Assembly (NCBI RefSeq): GCF_009870125.1 | Contig: NC_046679.1 | Location: 10,354,001-10,418,000 of the forward strand | DNA: 64,000 nucleotides | Source: Drosophila pseudoobscura | Taxonomy: Eukaryota > Arthropoda > Insecta > Diptera > Drosophilidae | Reading direction: 5' to 3' | Part shown: piece by piece, positions 1-14,583 of the stretch | How the letters are laid out: every line of letters starts with the position of its first letter | How positions within the stretch are numbered: the stretch's first letter is position 1 | Translations under genes and position numbers: made by a program | The notes under the pieces: model-generated | What the model saw: the letters and a program-made list of their open reading frames with translations, nothing else | Databases searched by the model: none | Told to the model about the DNA's origin: nothing

Positions 1-572
1 TGGATTGAAATGTACAGTTGGGACCTTTATGACTAACACAATGTACACACGCATAAAAGTCGATGCTTAGAGTAGAGCTTAGTAGGTACACTTAATTCTA
101 GAACCTCTTGCGTAAATATACAATTATTTATATGTAGGTATAGAGATAGAGAGAGGGTGGCAGATGCGTTCAGCCTTGAACGACAAGTGCGAGATAAGGT
201 TGTGTAAAAAATTAATAAACGTGCAGATTTTGTTAACAATTTGTTGCTTTGCACATGTAGCTTTGACTAATCTCGAATAGTATTCTTCTTGGTTGTATTT
301 GGAATTGAAGCCATTGATTTGTAAAACGTTTCTTGTGGAACCCTTCAAAATTTGCAATCGGGTCTGCGTCTCGCCTCCCGTCGCTCCGCTGCTCGGACTT
401 CCTTCCCCAAACTCGTATTAACAGACACCACTTATGAGTAGGCAGTATGGAGCAGAGCCATTATTTGCTACTATTAAATACTGCAGACCCGATTGTGAAA
501 CAAGAAATTTGTTCGTTAGTTCGCTTAGTTAGGATTGGTAACTGCTGACCCACTCGATGGGGCCCTCCCTGC
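1..572. other. 3' flank of the desaturase gene
   Basis: This stretch follows the desaturase stop codon on the minus strand and should hold its 3' UTR. I see no convincing coding sequence: the open frames are short and do not look like protein. No clear AATAAA signal was found on the minus strand here, so the transcript may end outside the window. Confidence 0.5.
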
Positions 573-2021
573 CTAGTCTCGCTTGCAGTCGGACTCCTTG
601 TTCACAACGGAGGCGCTCTTTCGGTCCTCCTCGCTGATGTCATTGTCGTCCCAGCCCCAGATGGCGTGCTCTTCCTTCTCGTGGTCCAGATGGGCCACCA
701 GCTCGCTGGTGGGGATGGCATTGTTGTTGTTGGCATCCATCAGGGCGGCAATGTGCGAGCCGTCGCCAGTGCGCAGCGCCCGCTTGTACACCATCTCCTG
801 CGATACGAACTTCAGATCATAGGCCTGACCTGTGGATGGAGAAGGGAACAGAGAACAGAGCGGCATTATTGAAACGTCTGTCCTTCATTTGGGGGGTGGG
901 TTAGAGACCGTACCGATTTTTGCCATCACGTCAATGAAGGCAGTGGTCCAGTTGAAGCTGTAGGTTCCCAGCTCGGCTGCCTTGTAGTCCCAGGGGAAGA
1001 CGTGGTGGTAGTTGTGCCATCCCTCGCCGATGGTGAGGGTCGACACCAGCTTGTTGTTCCTCGCACTGACATTCACGTCGTAAGCCTTCATGCCGTAGAA
1101 GTGGGCGGCGCTGTTCACCAGCCAGGTGAAGTGCAGCGACAGACAGAAGCGGAGCATGGAGCAGGTGAAGAAGCAGACGCGCAGAGAGCTGCCCATAAAG
1201 TAGTAGGGGAATATCATTGGCACCACGAAGCAGCAGATGGGCATAACAACAAAGTAGAATCTGGAAAGGACCGCAGATTTGTTAGCAAACAATTTGTGGG
1301 GATCTGAAGGTCTGAAGGGAGGAGCTTACTTCTTCTGGAAAATCACCACGGGATCCTCCTCAATATCGGCCATCGAGATCTGCTTGCCCTTGCTGGTCAC
1401 GTCCGGGTGCTTCTTGCACATCAGCCAGCCCATGTGGGCGAAGAAGAAGCCGCGTCGGGAGTTGTGGGGATCGGCGTGTGTGTCGGTGAACTTGTGGTGC
1501 ACACGGTGGTCACGGGTCCACTCCCAGATGCTGTTCTGGAAGGCCAGGGACTGGCACAGCATGAGGAAGATGCGCAGCGGCAGCTTGGCCTTGTAGGCCT
1601 TGTGCGACCACAGACGGTGGACGCCGGCCGTGATGCCCAGACCGCCCAGGAACATGGTCGCGTACACTGCGAACGAAATCAGCCGAAATCAGTAAAAGTC
1701 TCACAAGCCTATAGCGAGATCCTGGTTGTACTCACCGGGTAAGAGCTCCATGTAGGCGCTCTCGGCAAAGACCAGGTAGAGACCGTACAGAGCCATCGAG
1801 TGGAGGACGATGAAGAGGCCCACGTTGCGCCAAACAATCTCCATTTGGAAGGGCTTCTTCTCAGTCTCAGCCACTGGCTCCGATTTCTTGGCGGGCGCTT
1901 GTTTCACGGCCTTCGGGGTCGTGGCTGAGGAAGCGGGAGCGGCGGCCATCTTGTTGTTGTTGCCGTCAGCAATGGCCGTCTCGGCCAGTATGAAGGTGCT
2001 GCCTATTATGTTGGGCGTCAT
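573..2021 (-). CDS. Acyl-CoA delta-9-type fatty acid desaturase, 4 coding exons
   Basis: Membrane di-iron desaturase of the stearoyl-CoA desaturase family, which puts a cis double bond into acyl-CoA in the ER using cytochrome b5; in flies such enzymes make membrane lipids and hydrocarbon precursors. Coding exons on the minus strand are 1736-2021, 1330-1666, 914-1260 and 573-829; phases close to give 408 residues, normal for the family. The three histidine boxes are present: HRLWSH (about residues 112-117), HRVHH (149-153) and HNYHH (290-294), with hydrophobic membrane segments around and between them. A splice acceptor (TTTTGCAG) lies directly before the ATG, so the 5' UTR sits on one or more upstream exons; the first residues (MTPNII) follow it. 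The short basic, Ala/Pro-rich N-terminus is poorly conserved in the family. Drosophila has several paralogs (desat1, desat2, the CG9743/CG9747 pair); the N-terminus does not match my memory of desat1 and I favour the CG9743/CG9747 group, without certainty. Confidence 0.93.
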
Positions 2022-5000
2022 CTGCAAAACGATCGGAACGGAGAGCACGCACCCATTAGTATTGGCATTCCCACAGGTTGCTTCCTGATTTATGGCCTGT
2101 CAACCGGGCCGGGCCGTCTTTGTCGTCTCAATCTGTGCACCTTAGAGATGCAAATCAATCTGTCGGGCGGTGGGTGCTGCCACACATCACCCCTCATTTG
2201 GTATGCGAGGCAGGCTCCTCCAGCACTTCCACATAAAAGGCATCCCCAGCTGCAGTACACCACACCACACGACTAATTATGGACCATATTGAGATTGAGG
2301 TGACTGCCGGAGCAGAGCAGAGCAGCTGCCTGAGCAGCGCGACCTTCGCCGCTAGCCAGCTCCAAGCTTCAATGATACTCGAAGCTGATACAAAGATAGC
2401 AAGCCGGAAACGCAAAGAGAATTCCGAAAAATCAAAACTCAACCAAAAAATCCCCCCCAAAAACCATCAATAATGTGATGTTGTACACGACGACTAATTT
2501 ATTTGCATATCCATTCTTTAAAAATGTTTTCCTCTATCAATCGGTTTGTTCTATTGAAATCCAGAGCCTTCCAATATTCATAGAAACTGTACTCGTACCC
2601 TAGTCGAAGCTTCTGTTCGCTGCGCATAAAGGGAAAACTTTTCGAAAACAAAGTTGAAAGTTCTAGGAAAATAGAGCCTTGGAACTTAGGCGTTCTTAAA
2701 TCATAAGCGATTGAGGTAGTCTAACGACGAAGGCACATTTGAATATCATTGGACTCTATGAGGCGGTGAATTAATTCATGAACGGGCGCGTGTCGCAGGG
2801 TTCAAGCAAAGCATGGCCCAACCGCCTTGAGGGTTCGTTGATACCAAAACTGCACAATGATTCGGATTGTGCATAGGATTGTGCACTTTGAGTTTGAGAG
2901 CCAACACACCAACTGCAAAGGCAGTAATTTGCAAGCCTGGCATTATCTAGGCCTTCGATTTTTGTATCTTTCGGATACTCGAACAGCAGTGAAGCCAGTT
3001 CCAGTTGCCAGCTGCCTAAATGGCTGATCTTCACCTCCTCTAGAATCTCTAGAATAGACAACCGGTTGACCTCCCAGCCTGTGCATGTTTTTATTGATTC
3101 AAACAAAAGTATTCTTATTGGCAGCGGCTTTCGAGCTGTGCGCGTAGATTTCGAGCCATTAACTTGTTGTCATGGTTCAATGTCAAGTCGTGTGCCTTGA
3201 ATTTATTCGCCGACGGCTCTGGCTCTGGCTCTGACTGGGGCCGCTGCCGCTCAGTTCAAGTTTGGTGGAAAGGTGCGGGCTCGGGCCGTGCGTCCTTCTC
3301 TGGCATTAAACACTTTTTACAGCTAATTAGAATCAGAATAAAAACTGATTACAAGTCGATGCGATGAGTACTGTAATTCGATTTCGTTATCAATCCATTG
3401 AGGAATACCGGGACTTGTCGCGGCGAGACCCGGATAATTTCATGCAGAAGCCACGCGCATCCAAAAGTAAACTAGTTATGCCACGGGCCACACGAGCCCG
3501 AGTGGCAGAATCCGCTTCGTATTATATTTAACTTTGGCTCGGATCAGGCACGACGTTCAATCATCCTTACCGGAATATTAGCATAGTTAAGTAACCGCGA
3601 TAAATTTATGTATAGAACTGCTTTTGTTTCGGGTTCTCCAGAGTCTCCGACGACCAAAATTCTTGTTCGGCGGCAACAAGTTCTGGGGGGTTTAGGTTTT
3701 TGCCTTGAGCTTTCGGCTTAACTTTGACTTTGAGCTCGGAGTTCTCGATTCTTGTCCCAATCTTTTCAGGGTGTGCTGACTCCAACATGTCTTGGGGCGA
3801 AGTTTGGCTGGTCGGTGTCGGTGGCCCGAACCACGTCATAGCGGACAAACAGACAAGCAGACATCGAGGGAGACAGAGCCAGAGACGAAAGCAATAGTAA
3901 TAAATATAATACAAATGTGAATAGCTACGGAACCTGACTCAAAACTCAAATCTAATGCGGCACTGTGGCGTGGCTCTACTGTGGCTCTACGGATTGATAC
4001 TGAGAGAGCTTCCATTGATCGATTCGTTCAGCGCACGCAACACACGACGCCTGCCGCATATCAAAATCGAATCATTGGGACTCAGAATTGGACTCGGACT
4101 CGGAGTCAGAGCCAGAGCCAGAGCCGGACTCAGACTTAGACTGGGGATTGGGAACGTGACTTTGGCCTGGTCACTGTTCTATATGCGGAGGGGAGCTTTA
4201 ATATGCTTATAGCTGCATATAGCCGATAGCCGTGCACAGTTCGCATTATGCGTGGCATCCATATTCATTCTTGGTTACTTCTGCCGCATTCGCAATTAGC
4301 GCGTGCGCCAAAGAGATTCGGGGGATTGGGATTCTCCCATAGAAACAATGTCTCCTCGATTTTGTCGCCTTGATCATCGCCCAAGCCGTGGAATTCTGTC
4401 TATCTAGACAGTTCCATTCGGTCTTTTTAAGGGTAGCATAATTATTGTATTATGAGGAGTACGTGAGGCGGCGGCACATTGTTTCTGCTTCTGCTGGGGT
4501 ATTACTCAGAGTGTTTTTGGATCTTTAAAATTTGGATTTGCGTAAGCACCTATCCAAATCTAATATCCGAAATGGTTCTTTCATAAATACTTTTTACTGC
4601 TCTGCTGAATGCGATTTCCTATAGATGAATCACATCGCACGATTGTCTGTTGAAGTGGTTTTGGTTTTGATGCTTTGGCAAGCGGGTTTCTGTTGAAATT
4701 CGGCTTAAACTTTTATGATAGTTTCGATTTGGTTTCCTGACTCGATTGACTTCCGCAAAGCGTAATCAAGAGTCGAGACCATCAATGTCAGGTGGGAGAG
4801 TTTTTCAAGAAATGTTCTTCAGCATTCCTAACCGATTTTAGCCCTCACACTCACCTTTAAGGATTGTGTAGCAACAGCTAGGGGAAATCCAAGATAAAAC
4901 GGATACAAAATTCACGCACAAGAAACTATTTGGTTAGTTTCGTTTAGAACCGTTCGAATGGGCACAACACCGAAATTCACAGGGCACACAAAAGTTCGTT

Positions 5001-5296
5001 TCGTATCCAGTATCTAAGGATATTCAGGCTCGTTCGGATGGGGGGGTTTTTTAAATTTGTCAGCTTCTTTTGGCCACACAACCACGGCACGTCCACGAGG
5101 CGCGATGAATGCACGGCGTATGAGGGTACGGATCGAGTGGCAGTGCTTTTTAAGCGCCTAGGTTAAAGAATTCGCACAGCCGAGTGTTAGACGCGCTGAG
5201 CTGAGAGAGCACTCGGATACAGTGTCTCAAATGTTTTCCAACACCGAAATTTAAAGCCGTCTCTCTGCTTCACCTCGCTCCACGGCGGCTCCACTT

Positions 5297-5336
5297 TGCT
5301 GCTGCTGCTGCTGCTCTGCTGCTGTTGCTGTTGCTG
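5297..5336. repeat. CTG/CTGTTG microsatellite
   Basis: Tandem CTG triplets with interruptions (CTCTG, CTGTTG). Confidence 0.9.
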
Positions 5337-5559
5337 CGGCGGCGTCGGCGGCTGCGAATCGTCGGCGATTCTTGGGCTGTGACGATCGGATCGATCGATC
5401 GTTAAGACGGGGCCGGGGTCGCCTATGCTTCAGCATGTGCGTGTGTTCGTGTGAGTGTGTGTGTGTGTGTGCGTTTGTGTTTTGTGATGAGCGGCGCGTG
5501 GCTCTGGGACAAGTGTGCGTGTGGGGATGAGAGATCAGCGAAGAACGAGAATAATCTAG

Positions 5560-5820
5560 TTGCGGTTTCCAGATCACTTACACTTTCCACCAGGAAAGGG
5601 GAAATACCGCCAGTGAGCGCGCGATTGCGCAGATTTGGACAAGTTCACGCACGTCGACCCGCAGCCCCGAGAAGATCTCACACGAACCTGCCCTGCAACT
5701 TTTTGCCAGCCTTTCGAACGCCTTTCGTACTTGCCCAACGCAGTCGCGGGTCAAGCAGATCAAACTATCGGTCAAGCGAGCACGTCTTTCGCGTTTCGGC
5801 GGTGATTTCTTTTTCGTACC
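5560..5820 (-). promoter_or_regulatory. Possible non-coding first exon of the desaturase
   Basis: The desaturase needs an upstream 5' UTR exon. On the minus strand a good donor (AAAGT followed by GTAAGTGA, GT at 5581-5580) lies about 3.5 kb upstream of its coding start, and the sequence just 5' of it is GC-rich and free of long repeats. Assigning it to the desaturase rests only on the donor and position; RNA reads would be needed to place the start site. Confidence 0.25.
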
Positions 5821-8800
5821 GCTTACTAATGAAGTCTACTGTATGCTCGAAAACTTGTTATCCGCATTATATAATGTTAATGTTCTTAATTCACTCCGGA
5901 TCTGGGCCATATATTACGCGATGTATGTCAGATGCCAAACGGCAAACGCCAAACAGTTTAACCAGTTTGCCACTTTGGCCTTGCCGTGCTCCATGCTCCA
6001 TGCTCCATGCATATTCACCGATGATCCACCCTGACGTCCAAAGCTCATCATCACCATCACAGATTCTAAATGGCTTTATTTTCCTACTTTCCTGTCGCAT
6101 GGCCAAATTTTAATTGCTGTTTAGTCCGCACCAATATTTGGCTAGCGAAGCCAAGCTGACACACATATACATATGATTAAAATGGGCCAATAATTGGCTT
6201 ACGCGACTCAGCTCGGTTCTCAGAGGCCTCTGGACAAACAGCCATTACCGCATACCATACCGCAAGACCTGTGCCTGTGACTGTGACTGTGCCTTGCCCC
6301 AGCGACCCGAAAATATGTATGTTTACAGTTTGTTACTGTTGTCTCTGACGAATATTGGGTTTTCACACCCAGCGTAAAGTTGAAATGAGTTGTGTCTAAT
6401 TTTGTTTAGTGGCGGCAAGTAAAATTGTTTGCCATCTATCCGCCGAAAGACAACGACACCGACACCAACACCAACACCAGCGCCAACTCTGCGATGTCAA
6501 AAACCTCGCGGCGAAGGCTTCATATGGTGGCCACTTGTGGCAACATAGCTGAAGGTCAAACCGGGCCATCATGCATCATTGCATTGTGGCTGAATCACCA
6601 ACCCCGAAGTCAAGGCGATTTTTTTTTATTGTGACCAGTTTTAAATATACAAATACAAACTCCCGATCGTTCAGGAAGGATAACCTGTTCCAATAGTTTA
6701 AGTTCGGACACATTCGCCGAATCATACGAAAGACATTGATTCGTTGTGCAAATTTTCCATACGAGAACGGACTCTATGCCTTGACTGCTATTCGCTAATA
6801 GAATTTCGGGATTTGTACAATTAAATATTAAAAATCGATTTTTTTGGCTTAAAAGTTAAAAAATGTTGCAAATTGTTTTGAAATAGATCGAAATTTCGTA
6901 AATTTTACGAAAAATGTTAACCATCATATATAATATGATTTTTGGGGTTAAGAGTTCACGGCTAAAGAACAGAAAATCTTGGTTTTTTTTTTAAATTAGC
7001 TGAAAATTTGCAGTCACGTTAGAGCGTCTGAATCTCAGTGGAATCATCATCATGTTCGAATGGAACTGTGGTATAAAATACTTTAGTTGGTTCCTAATTG
7101 GGAGTTGCCATAGAAAATAGAGATGGGTGGCATAAAGAGCCCCTGGGAGCTGTTCGACGTTTGGGTTTGACTGTATCCTTATATCCCATGTTTTTGTAGC
7201 ATACTCATGAGAAATATATCCACACTGAAATGAGAACCTAACACTATCACAGGAAAAGACGAAAACTGTTCTGTGTCACGTTTTCCAAAAAGAAAAACAA
7301 AGTAGACTGTAAACGCACTAGACACCCAATACGACGTGAGTGTGCGGACTTAATTACTTTCAATATCAATCAACATAATACGAGAGTTTATTTTCAACAC
7401 GTGCCCACTAAAGAGTCATAAAGCTACAATATCCGTCGAGCATTTTGCTGAATGGGAACGTTTTAATCGTAGACTACACACCCTCAAAAAAGGTGCCATT
7501 CATCGCGAGAAATCAGTGCGATTAATTGTTATAATTTATAATTTAATTTAACTCATTTCCGAGTCCGATTCAGCTTCAAGCATGAGTGGCATTTTGACGA
7601 ACGGGTCGCCGTACTAAATAAAAGAGTACGTGAGCTTCATCCAATAGAATTGCCATTAACAGAGGCAAATATTGAATACATTAGACTTGAATACAAATTT
7701 TGCTAACGTAAATATGTATTTGTTCTTAAGAAAACCAGACGGCAATGCTTCAATCCCATCAGCTACTGATACAATATTTATACCAACTTCGAAATATGAT
7801 GCAGGATCAACAAATATTTTAGACAATAAGGAACTAATTATGTTCATAATGATAGTTTCGATGTAGTTATACTATACTGTACTATGTATACATACATATG
7901 TATATATACTATTATGTACTCATAGATGGTATTTGCAAAAGGAAAACCCCTCTAATTTTCGCGGAAATTTAACGTTTGTGGTAATATTTCCTGTACTAAA
8001 AGTCACATATAGCGAAGAAAATAAAAACAAAAGTGCACTCTGTGTGGTTATTTGGTTTATTTATATTTGTTTCCATATTGAGTAAGATGTTCGAAGAGGA
8101 GGAAAGAAGGAAAGGCAGTCCTCCCATATTGGCTCCGATATTGCCCGTTCCCTGCGTTGCTGCCCACTGTGCGCTGCAGTTTTCAAAAATGAACAGCCAA
8201 GTGCCAGAATGCATCTCGATCCGATATCTTCTTCGAAAATTGCATCTGTGTAATTGTGAGAAAAAACAGTTGGCTAAACGGCTGTCATTGAGACTCTGCG
8301 GCTAAAACGACACACATGACTTGCAAAGTGGCAGTGGCATCTCGGAATGGGACAGGGATTTGTGTGTCGTGTCTGAGTGCTGCTGTCAAGGCCACGCCGT
8401 GTTCTTGGGAGGTTCTTGAATAACCACAATTACACAATTAAGTGCGAGTGCGAGTGCGACTGCGACTACGAGTGTGAGGGTCTTGAGCCGTTTTGCTGGC
8501 TGTATCACTGCCTGTGGCCTGCTGGCTAACCAAGCATGGCCGTAACCTTTTGGCCGTAGCCAACGAAACTTCGTCGCAACGAACTTAAACTAAATTTCAC
8601 TTGTGCGGCAACACTATGAGCTGATGTGATGTGATGCCCGAACTAATTGCAGCTAATTGAAATGCACGCCTGCGACTCTTTCGAAATTGTTGTTGAAGTG
8701 TCTGTGACTCAAGTGAAGTGACAGGCTCCGTGCCGGAGGCAAAGTCAAACGGTTTCAAGTGCAAAGTGCGTGAAAAATCGAATCATTGAGGCTCTGCTCC

Positions 8801-11800
8801 TCCAGCTCCAGGTGCGTTCGATCGCCTTAACCAAATATTTATGCAAACGCCAAATGTGCCACAGGAAGAACGCAATGTCACGTCAACATTCGCATCAAAT
8901 GTGCCATGAAAAATAAAAACAAACTCAAACTCAAACAAAAGCCTCATTACATGTCCGTTACTGCGTACCCACTCTCAGATACAGATACAGCGACTGGCAC
9001 ACACACAGATAAAGATGGGGGCTCGGATAAGGAGAACGGCCTAAATGGATTCTCAGGGCAACACGGGATGTAGGTATGTACATACTATATAGACTTTGCA
9101 ATACCCAAAGGTATCGGCTATCTCAATGTCACTTGTCACAACCCAACAACGAAATCTGCATAAAATCTAATCGTATAAATTTGTTTCGAATGAGAATTTC
9201 ACTCAGCACACGCCCCTGTTGGAGCTGTGACTGTGTCCGTTGGCCGCTTTGCGATTCTCAGGCCGTTCATTTGGCCAATTCATCAAACATTGCTTTTACG
9301 ACTTTGAGGTGCTTGTCGACTAGAGTACGAGTACTCGTACAACCCAAATCCATTAGGGTTTAACGCAAGATAATAAAACTGTACAGCTATTCATAGACAA
9401 TTCTTTCGGCATTAAGACTAACTCAATAGGTTTGTGGGTATTGGGGAATATAGTGAAATGTTGGTGAGGAGGTGAGGGCTGATTGATGTCTCTTCTACTA
9501 AGATAATTTACTGTGTGGAAGAGTATTAGTTCGCTTATGGAATAGGGAATTTTTACATTCAAAGTCTTTTCCGTAATATTTAATTTTCTCATCTATTATC
9601 TTTTGAATATTCAAAAGAAAATGAAACTTGCCAGTTGATGAGCGGTGAAGGCTGAGCGATGTCTCGCTTAGAATAACTTATGTTTCTGCTGGAACATAAA
9701 CACAAAGTTTATGGCCCATTACAACTAATTAACACACAAGTGTTTCCCAACAGAAAAGCAGCAGCCCAACGACAAAGTAACGAAATTTGTGGCAAGAGCT
9801 CGTGAGGCACTCGCAGAGCATTACCCGTTCGATATCCAAACGCGGGAAACTTTTCATTCTTCGAAAGATAATCCAAAACATTGATAAGCCATAAACCGAA
9901 ATGGAGTCGAAATGCTGGACAAATTAGCAAATCGCTCACGTGCCTGTGACTTTTTCTGCTCGACAACACCCGAAATATTTCTACGAACTCAACTCGGACG
10001 GGGACGCGGACTCTGATTTTCTATTTTGGCGGTGGAGGTGGCGCTGGCCCAGCGGGCATAGCATTTCCGTATGCCTGGAGTCGAAGATTCTCGGCGTGTC
10101 CGGCGAAGTTGGCTGGCTAAGAACTCGTCACCATATGCTCGCTTCTTTTCATTAACAACTTGATCATGATTAGCATCGATAAGACCGAGAGCCTGCTTAG
10201 AATTCTGTGGGGCTCGCAAACCTGCTTGGCGTTCAAAAATGCCTTAGGCCAGGTCGCAGATATGTATACGGGTATGTATTTTTGGGTTTTCTATTCTAAA
10301 GCTTTCATTGTGTGTAATACATTTGCATAAATATGCATGTACATATATCTCTTGGTCCAACCGTAGATCGTTGTACGCACTGGATTCCAAATCCATCCCA
10401 GCCTGAGAACATATTCTCGGCGGCCCTTTTTGTTTGGGTTCGGACTCGGCGAAACCAGTTGGTCCGCTTTATGAACCATCAGGGCTATGAAAATCAGTCC
10501 AGGATAGTGCGAGATTGAACTATGTTTACCAATAGTTATCTTTTGGCTGTGTAAATCATGTAAATCAACCTAGAAAATGTAAATAAATATTTTCCTGTCG
10601 ACACACGCCGATGTAGAAATTCTGGCACTAGCTTGGAGCATGATAGCAGAAGTATTTTAATAAATAACGATTTATTTATAGCTGATCGAATTGTCAGAAA
10701 TTCTTTTCGGTGCAGAACAAGTTTTGGCCAACACGAGACCGGCCACTGTGAGCTCACAGTGTATTAATACAACAGGTCGAAACCAGCGAAAATTAAATAT
10801 AATAGATTATATGTTTGTTCTCTTCAAAACTGCCATTTACATTTAACCTCTCGACCTTTACCTTTGATATGGGCAAGGTTTCAGTAGTCTATTAGTTCCT
10901 AAATTTCGATTCGAAGTAACTCAGATTTGATATTTAAATTTCCACAGGTCATTACACATTATCTAGACAGTGGACTTGGACTTCCGCTTGGCAGACTTCC
11001 GCATAGATGTAACAGTAAACCAGTTCCAATGTATCTCTCCGGCCGATCGACCATCCATATCAATTAAAATATGTAAATGAAACAAAGCCAAACAAAAAGG
11101 CCAATGTTGCGCGAAAAAAAGACAAACCCAAACTCCAAGCTAACCTCGAGTATGTTTCTGTCTCTGCGGCAGAAGAAACCGAAACCAAAGAAAGGAAGTC
11201 TTTACGAAGCTTCAAATACCCTTGTATCCGAAAAATATTATGTTTTTTGATTACAAACCAATTGGGGAAAAAACTTGAATTAATTAAGCTTAAACGAACC
11301 TTCAGTCGAAGAACTTGTATGTTGGAAAATTTTGATATACTGATTTGATTCCAATGGCTCGAAATATTTCCTATATACACGTACAATCTCAGATTTCATC
11401 CAGATAATTATGAACCTGACATGACCCTGACTATATCGCTTTCATGATAAGAATAAACATATGTACTAGATCCCGAACGATATCTGCTGTGTAGGCTATC
11501 GGCTGTACCCAATCGTGATACCCTCTGGGTAGGGTGCGAAAAAGTGAACCCCAAAATCGAGTTGCTGTCTCGGTTCGTCTTCAACTGGCTGATTGAATAT
11601 CAGGAAATACAAAATGCTAAGCAGCCAAAAGCAAATTGTAACAGGGCCCAAAGCAAACGAGTTCTCGGCCCAAAGGCAGACGCTATTGATAAGCGGGCTG
11701 AGTGACCAAAACTTGTTCGCATTCGGACCGTTGCACGACCCATGGCTGCCCGGTCTGCGGGAGGGCAGTGGGGCGATGGTAGTGGGCCAGATAGCCCCAT

Positions 11801-14583
11801 TGACTGATTATCGTTAATAATGCGATGCTGGCTACGACGCGGCGCAGCACTGCGACTGCGAATTCGAACTGGACGCTTGCTGGTTTTTGCCATTTGCATT
11901 GACATTGACTTTGACCGAGAAATTATAAATCGAAGCCAATGTGACGCATACTCGTATGCGTGCATACATGTCCATGTAGTGCGTGTATACAGTAAGTCAA
12001 AGAAGTGTTTTTACTTGTAAAGCCCGAGGAAGCGATTGGATAACCAAAACAATTTCAAGGCTTGTCAGCGAATTAGGTCAGATTTTGGAAAAATCCTCTG
12101 GATATACTAAAAAGAACAATGATTACATAAATCGGAGGATTTATCAACCAGGAGACACTCTGGAACTTTCGACTGTGCCACAGAATGGCCTCCTGATTTC
12201 TTCCGAGCCATTCAGCACGTGTAAAACGTTCACGCGTGAACGCGCACTAAATCTTTGTGGTATTTTTGTGAAGAAACAGCTGTAATGGGCTCTACGCTCG
12301 GGCGGTACTGTAACCATGTAAAAACACTTATTCGACACACTGTATGCATGTACGTTTATGCGCTGGGACATCGGGCAGCGTCCAAACATTTTGTATGCAT
12401 TGGGGGGCCATTAAACATTGTTTATGTGTTGCTGTAGGGACTCGCTTGCAGCATTTGCATGCAACAAAGAATTGCGCTTCGAGTGTATTTATTTTGCTGT
12501 TTTTACGAATTTATGGTTTTATGCACGCGGAATACATTGGATTGGGCAATTCTGGCGGCAGTACATCAAGATGATGGATGCCCGAAGCCGCAATTATTAC
12601 GCTGGACACACTCGATTGGTCGCCACCCACCAGAGTCGACGATCGGCATTCGACATTCGACATTCGGCGGCAGTCTGCTGGCCCAGCTCAGTCATTGGGT
12701 CAAAGCCAAAGAGCGCTCAAGTTCAAAAACCCAAAGCCGAAACCGAAAATTAGAAAAATTACCTAAGACTAGATCAAAAAACGGCATTGACCGGCATGTC
12801 ATGGCATTACCAAGGCATAAACATAATCAAAATAGAAAACTTTATAGCCATTAGCAAATGTCGGTTGGTTTATTTGCAATTTTTAGCATAGCATAGGGTC
12901 AAAACTTCTGCCGCAGATAGCAGAGCCCCTCCGAGTCGGCCCGGCCCGCCACCGAACCGAACAGATCGGATCGGATCGTATCGGAGATCGGATCGAGCTA
13001 ATGCGCCGACGCGCGTCTTCTCGTTTTGTTACTCGTATTGTCTTCTATTTCCTGGTTGGGTCCGGTCCGCTTCGTTGACGTTGATTTGGCATTATCATGA
13101 ATTAATTGTTGCATATTATACTCAGCGACTTGACCTCAATAGGACAGTGTGTGTGCGACTGTATAATGTGCTTATCGATACACAAACTATAGGTATTTCC
13201 GAAGCTACGTGAAGCCCAGCGCATACAAGGCGGAGGAAACTATTTTCAGAAAAACCAGCAAAATATTGCGAATTGTTCATCATTTTTAAAACTAAAATGC
13301 ATAATCAAGTACAACTGGAACTAGTGCAGCCTCCCTGTAGCCATCCTCAGAATTCTAGCTCGTGACGCAATTCCGGTGCATTGTTTCATATGATTTATTT
13401 CATGTTACGTACAACACTTATTGTACAATATGTACATATGTAGGTACGGGATGTTGTGTTTGTAATACTTGGAATAACATTTACATCAGTTTATTTGAAA
13501 CTCGAAGACGTAGAAAGCCCGACTATTTGTTTCCCATTCTTGATCAGGCAATTCTTCCAAATGCAAATGTATTAAAAAGTTTTGATGTGTTTGACATCAC
13601 AAATTCAGAAAACATTAAAAGGAGAGTTTCTCTACCTACAGGACGTAATAACAAGATTATAGGGTTCCGTTGCCACAGAAAAACGAGGACAAGCAGTCAA
13701 CTCCAAAATATATCACCAAAAATTCGGGATTTTTACGATCTTAGTAAATGAGCTGTTCTTTTTTCGCTCAATCTCAAACCTACGTTCCCAACAGCTTTCT
13801 GGGTTATAAGACTCCCTAGGGGGCTCGACATGATGACATAAGTACTTATGCCCATATGATATTAGACTTTGCTAACTGACTAACTGCAACAACAAATACA
13901 GTCTTATCGCAAGATCGAGAGATATATGTACGTACATACATATATGCGTCACAGCTCGGCTTTCCAGTTAGGCTGGAAGCAGCGCTGCGACAGAGGTAAT
14001 GGATTGTTATACTTTTCGGAACCAATTTTACTTGACGTGCGTATTGGAAAACATCATTTTGTCATTAAATAGTGCCAGAGCTCTTCGACTGATAGCCGGT
14101 AGACGGTTACGAACACTTGTTTGGCATTTTTTCTCTTTGAAAAATTTGGAAAAGTTTCAGGAAATATTGTGTGGCTTGAAGTATTTTTTAATAAACCATA
14201 AAAATGTTTAATATTGAAATAATTAATTTTTAATATTTTGTATAAAATATATTGTGTAATTTTTTGTTATAAAATTGGCTATAGCCATGTCCGTTCATGT
14301 ACCAATTTATTTTGTATACAAAGAGATATCTTAGTTTGAGTACTTCAAAGAATGAATTTTTTGTATGGCCAGTTTTCGGATATCTGTCCCACTGTGCGGT
14401 GGTCTGGCACTCGTGGTTGCCATATCAGGAGAAAATATTCGTATGTAGCTAGGGAGAACATTTACGGTATAGTGGTATATAATGGTGTATTTTATCAATT
14501 TCATCAATCTATTAAATTAGAACTCATATTGTCATTCACTTTCAAACAATTTCTATTCGGCGCGAACAATACCCATTCGATAG

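Noticed and set aside
2231..2472. TATA-like CATAAAAG followed by a 64-codon open frame
   Set aside because: The frame is Lys/Ser-rich low complexity with no initiator element at the right place and lies inside the probable desaturase intron.
5451..6113. 220-codon plus-strand open frame
   Set aside because: It starts in a GT repeat, has mixed composition without domains, and overlaps the candidate non-coding exon on the other strand; most likely chance.
13362..13751. 129-codon open frame in the gene-poor region
   Set aside because: AT-rich codons, no motif, no promoter or poly(A) context; perhaps an old transposon scrap but I cannot tie it to any family.
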